From assembly GCA_901472405.1 (NCBI GenBank), contig LR590463.1:4216001-4280000 (forward strand): a DNA stretch of 64,000 nt, given 5' to 3'. Positions 62,821 to 64,000 of this stretch are shown here, piece by piece. The stretch comes from Serratia rubidaea (GTDB lineage Bacteria; Pseudomonadota; Gammaproteobacteria; Enterobacterales; Enterobacteriaceae). A program made the position numbers and the translations under genes. The notes under the pieces are model-generated. The model saw nothing but the letters and a program-made list of their open reading frames with translations. It had not been told where the DNA came from and searched no databases. Each line of letters opens with the position of its first letter. Position 1 is the stretch's first letter.

Positions 62821-64000
62821 ATGCCCACCCTTTCGCGCAGAAAACTGTTACAGGCGGCGGCCGTCGGTTCGGCATTTTCGCTGCTGCCGGCCTCAATTCG
62901 CAAAGCGCTGGCGATCCCCGCCAACAACCGCACCGGCAGCCTGCAGGACGTGGAGCACGTGGTGATTCTGATGCAGGAAAACCGCGCCTTCGACCACTAC
63001 TTTGGCACGCTGCCCGGCGTCCGCGGCTTTAGCGACCGCTTTACCATCCCGCTGCCGGACGGTCGCAGCGTGTGGCAGCAGCAGGGGCCGGAGCGGCTGG
63101 TGCTGCCCTATCATCTGGATGCGCAGCGCGGCAACGCCCAGCGCGTCAGCGGCACGCCGCACACCTGGCCAGACGCGCATGCAGCCTGGGACAGCGGCCG
63201 CATGAGCGCCTGGCCGAGCCACAAAACGCCGACTTCCATGGGCTATTACCGCGAGCCGGAGCTGCCGTTTCAGTTCGCGCTGGCCAATGCCTTTACGCTG
63301 TGCGACGCCTATCACTGCTCGATGCACGCCGGCACCAACCCCAACCGGCTATTTTTGTGGACCGGCAGCAACGGCCCCGGCCCGGATAACAGCGCCGTGG
63401 TGCTCAATGAGTGGGATCATCCCGGCAGCGAGGACAAAGGCTACCGCTGGAAGACCTACCCGGAACGTTTGGAAGAGAGCGGCGTCAGCTGGAAGATCTA
63501 CCAGTACCTGCCGGATAACTTCGGCGATAACCCGCTGGCCGGCTTCCGCCAGTACCGCGCCGCCAGCATCAAGGCCGGCAACCCGGCCAATCCGCCGAAA
63601 GAGTTCAGGGACTTTGTGCCGTACAGCGAGCACATCAACGCCGTCGCGCCGCTGTATAAAGGCAACGGCAACACCCTGCCGGCCGGCGGCGACGGCGATC
63701 TGGAGGCGATGCTGGCCGGGTTCCGCAACGACGTACGGCAGGGTAAGCTGCCGCAGGTCAGCTGGCTGATCGCGCCGGCAGCCTACTCCGAGCACCCTGA
63801 CCCTTCCAGCCCGGTGCAGGGCGGCTGGTTTACTCAGGAGGTGCTCAATGCGTTAACCGAACGGCCGGAGGTGTGGAGTAAAACCGTGCTGTTCGTCACC
63901 TACGATGAAAACGACGGCTTTTTCGATCACCTGCCTTCGCCGTCTGCGCCGTCGCTGCGCAGCGACGGCAGCTTCGCCGGTAAATCCACCGTGCCTTTTG
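62821..64000 (+). CDS. Tat-exported phospholipase C (phosphoesterase family), 3' end beyond the window
   Basis: 393 residues are visible and the frame is open to the right edge. The N-terminus SRRKLLQAAAVGSAF is a twin-arginine signal. The family core is clear: DVEHVVILMQENRAFDHYFGTLPGVRGF, CDAYHCSMHAGTNPNRLFLWTG, and VLFVTYDENDGFFDHLPSP with acidic and His metal ligands. These enzymes hydrolyse phosphatidylcholine or related lipids outside the cytosol and are often induced by phosphate starvation, in line with the Pho box upstream. AGGGAG lies 17 bases before the ATG. Confidence 0.93.
   Translation, partial: MPTLSRRKLLQAAAVGSAFSLLPASIRKALAIPANNRTGSLQDVEHVVILMQENRAFDHYFGTLPGVRGFSDRFTIPLPDGRSVWQQQGPERLVLPYHLDAQRGNAQRVSGTPHTWPDAHAAWDSGRMSAWPSHKTPTSMGYYREPELPFQFALANAFTLCDAYHCSMHAGTNPNRLFLWTGSNGPGPDNSAVVLNEWDHPGSEDKGYRWKTYPERLEESGVSWKIYQYLPDNFGDNPLAGFRQYRAASIKAGNPANPPKEFRDFVPYSEHINAVAPLYKGNGNTLPAGGDGDLEAMLAGFRNDVRQGKLPQVSWLIAPAAYSEHPDPSSPVQGGWFTQEVLNALTERPEVWSKTVLFVTYDENDGFFDHLPSPSAPSLRSDGSFAGKSTVPF

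Noticed and set aside
1..64000. CRISPR arrays, tRNA/rRNA genes, complete insertion sequences, prophage genes
   Set aside because: I looked for regularly spaced repeats, tRNA-like clover patterns, paired inverted ends with transposase genes, and phage structural genes, and saw none.

Overview
The window is GC-rich chromosome-like DNA from a plant-associated member of the Enterobacterales. The evidence is an Hrp1-class type III secretion system (T3SS) with enterobacterial hrpXY, an AvrE/DspE-family effector, nimR/nimT-, cbpA/cbpM- and hdeD-type genes, and a chaperone-usher fimbrial operon. The genus cannot be fixed from the sequence alone (Pantoea, Erwinia, Serratia, Brenneria and Dickeya relatives are all possible). 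No tRNA, rRNA, CRISPR array or intact insertion sequence was seen.

Layout. 1-1.4 kb: 5' end of a DegT-type sugar aminotransferase, then degenerate low-coding DNA. 1.4-1.8 kb: a hotdog thioesterase. 2-6 kb: four secreted-protein genes with harpin-like N-termini (one carries a lytic transglycosylase domain), two on each strand. 6.3-32 kb: the Hrp T3SS in the order hrpS, hrpA-B-hrcJ-hrpD-E, hrpF-hrcC-hrpT-dspE-dspF, then convergent hrcU-T-S-R-Q-hrpP-O-hrcN-hrpQ-hrcV-hrpJ, then hrpL and hrpX-hrpY. Six HrpL-type hrp boxes and one sigma-54 promoter in front of hrpL give the regulatory logic: HrpXY and HrpS act on sigma-54 at hrpL, and HrpL drives the hrp-box operons. hrpG and hrpV are not found at their usual places; dspEF sits where hrpV is expected.

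32-39 kb: copper homeostasis (copA, copZ) behind a MerR-type promoter, then a three-gene operon (aminotransferase, cysteine desulfurase, and a 289-residue protein I do not recognise) behind a near-canonical CueR-type promoter. This is the most interesting candidate for an undescribed system. 39-42 kb: a secreted DNase I-like phosphohydrolase and a LysR/alcohol dehydrogenase divergon. 42.4-43.2 kb: very AT-rich DNA, then a fimbrial operon (43.3-50 kb) with an atypical LuxR-type regulator. 51-57 kb: nimRT, a TetR/oxidoreductase divergon, cbpMA, hdeD. 57.8-62.6 kb: a TolC/HlyD/C39-peptidase ABC export system without a visible substrate. 62.8-64 kb: a Tat-exported phospholipase C gene behind a Pho box, running off the window.

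About fifteen otherwise well-conserved genes are interrupted by one-base frame changes, several exactly at homopolymer runs. I read most of these as probable sequencing or assembly indels rather than decay, but cbpA, the TolC-like gene, the HlyD-like gene and the gene at 2.0-3.0 kb each carry several and could be real pseudogenes.
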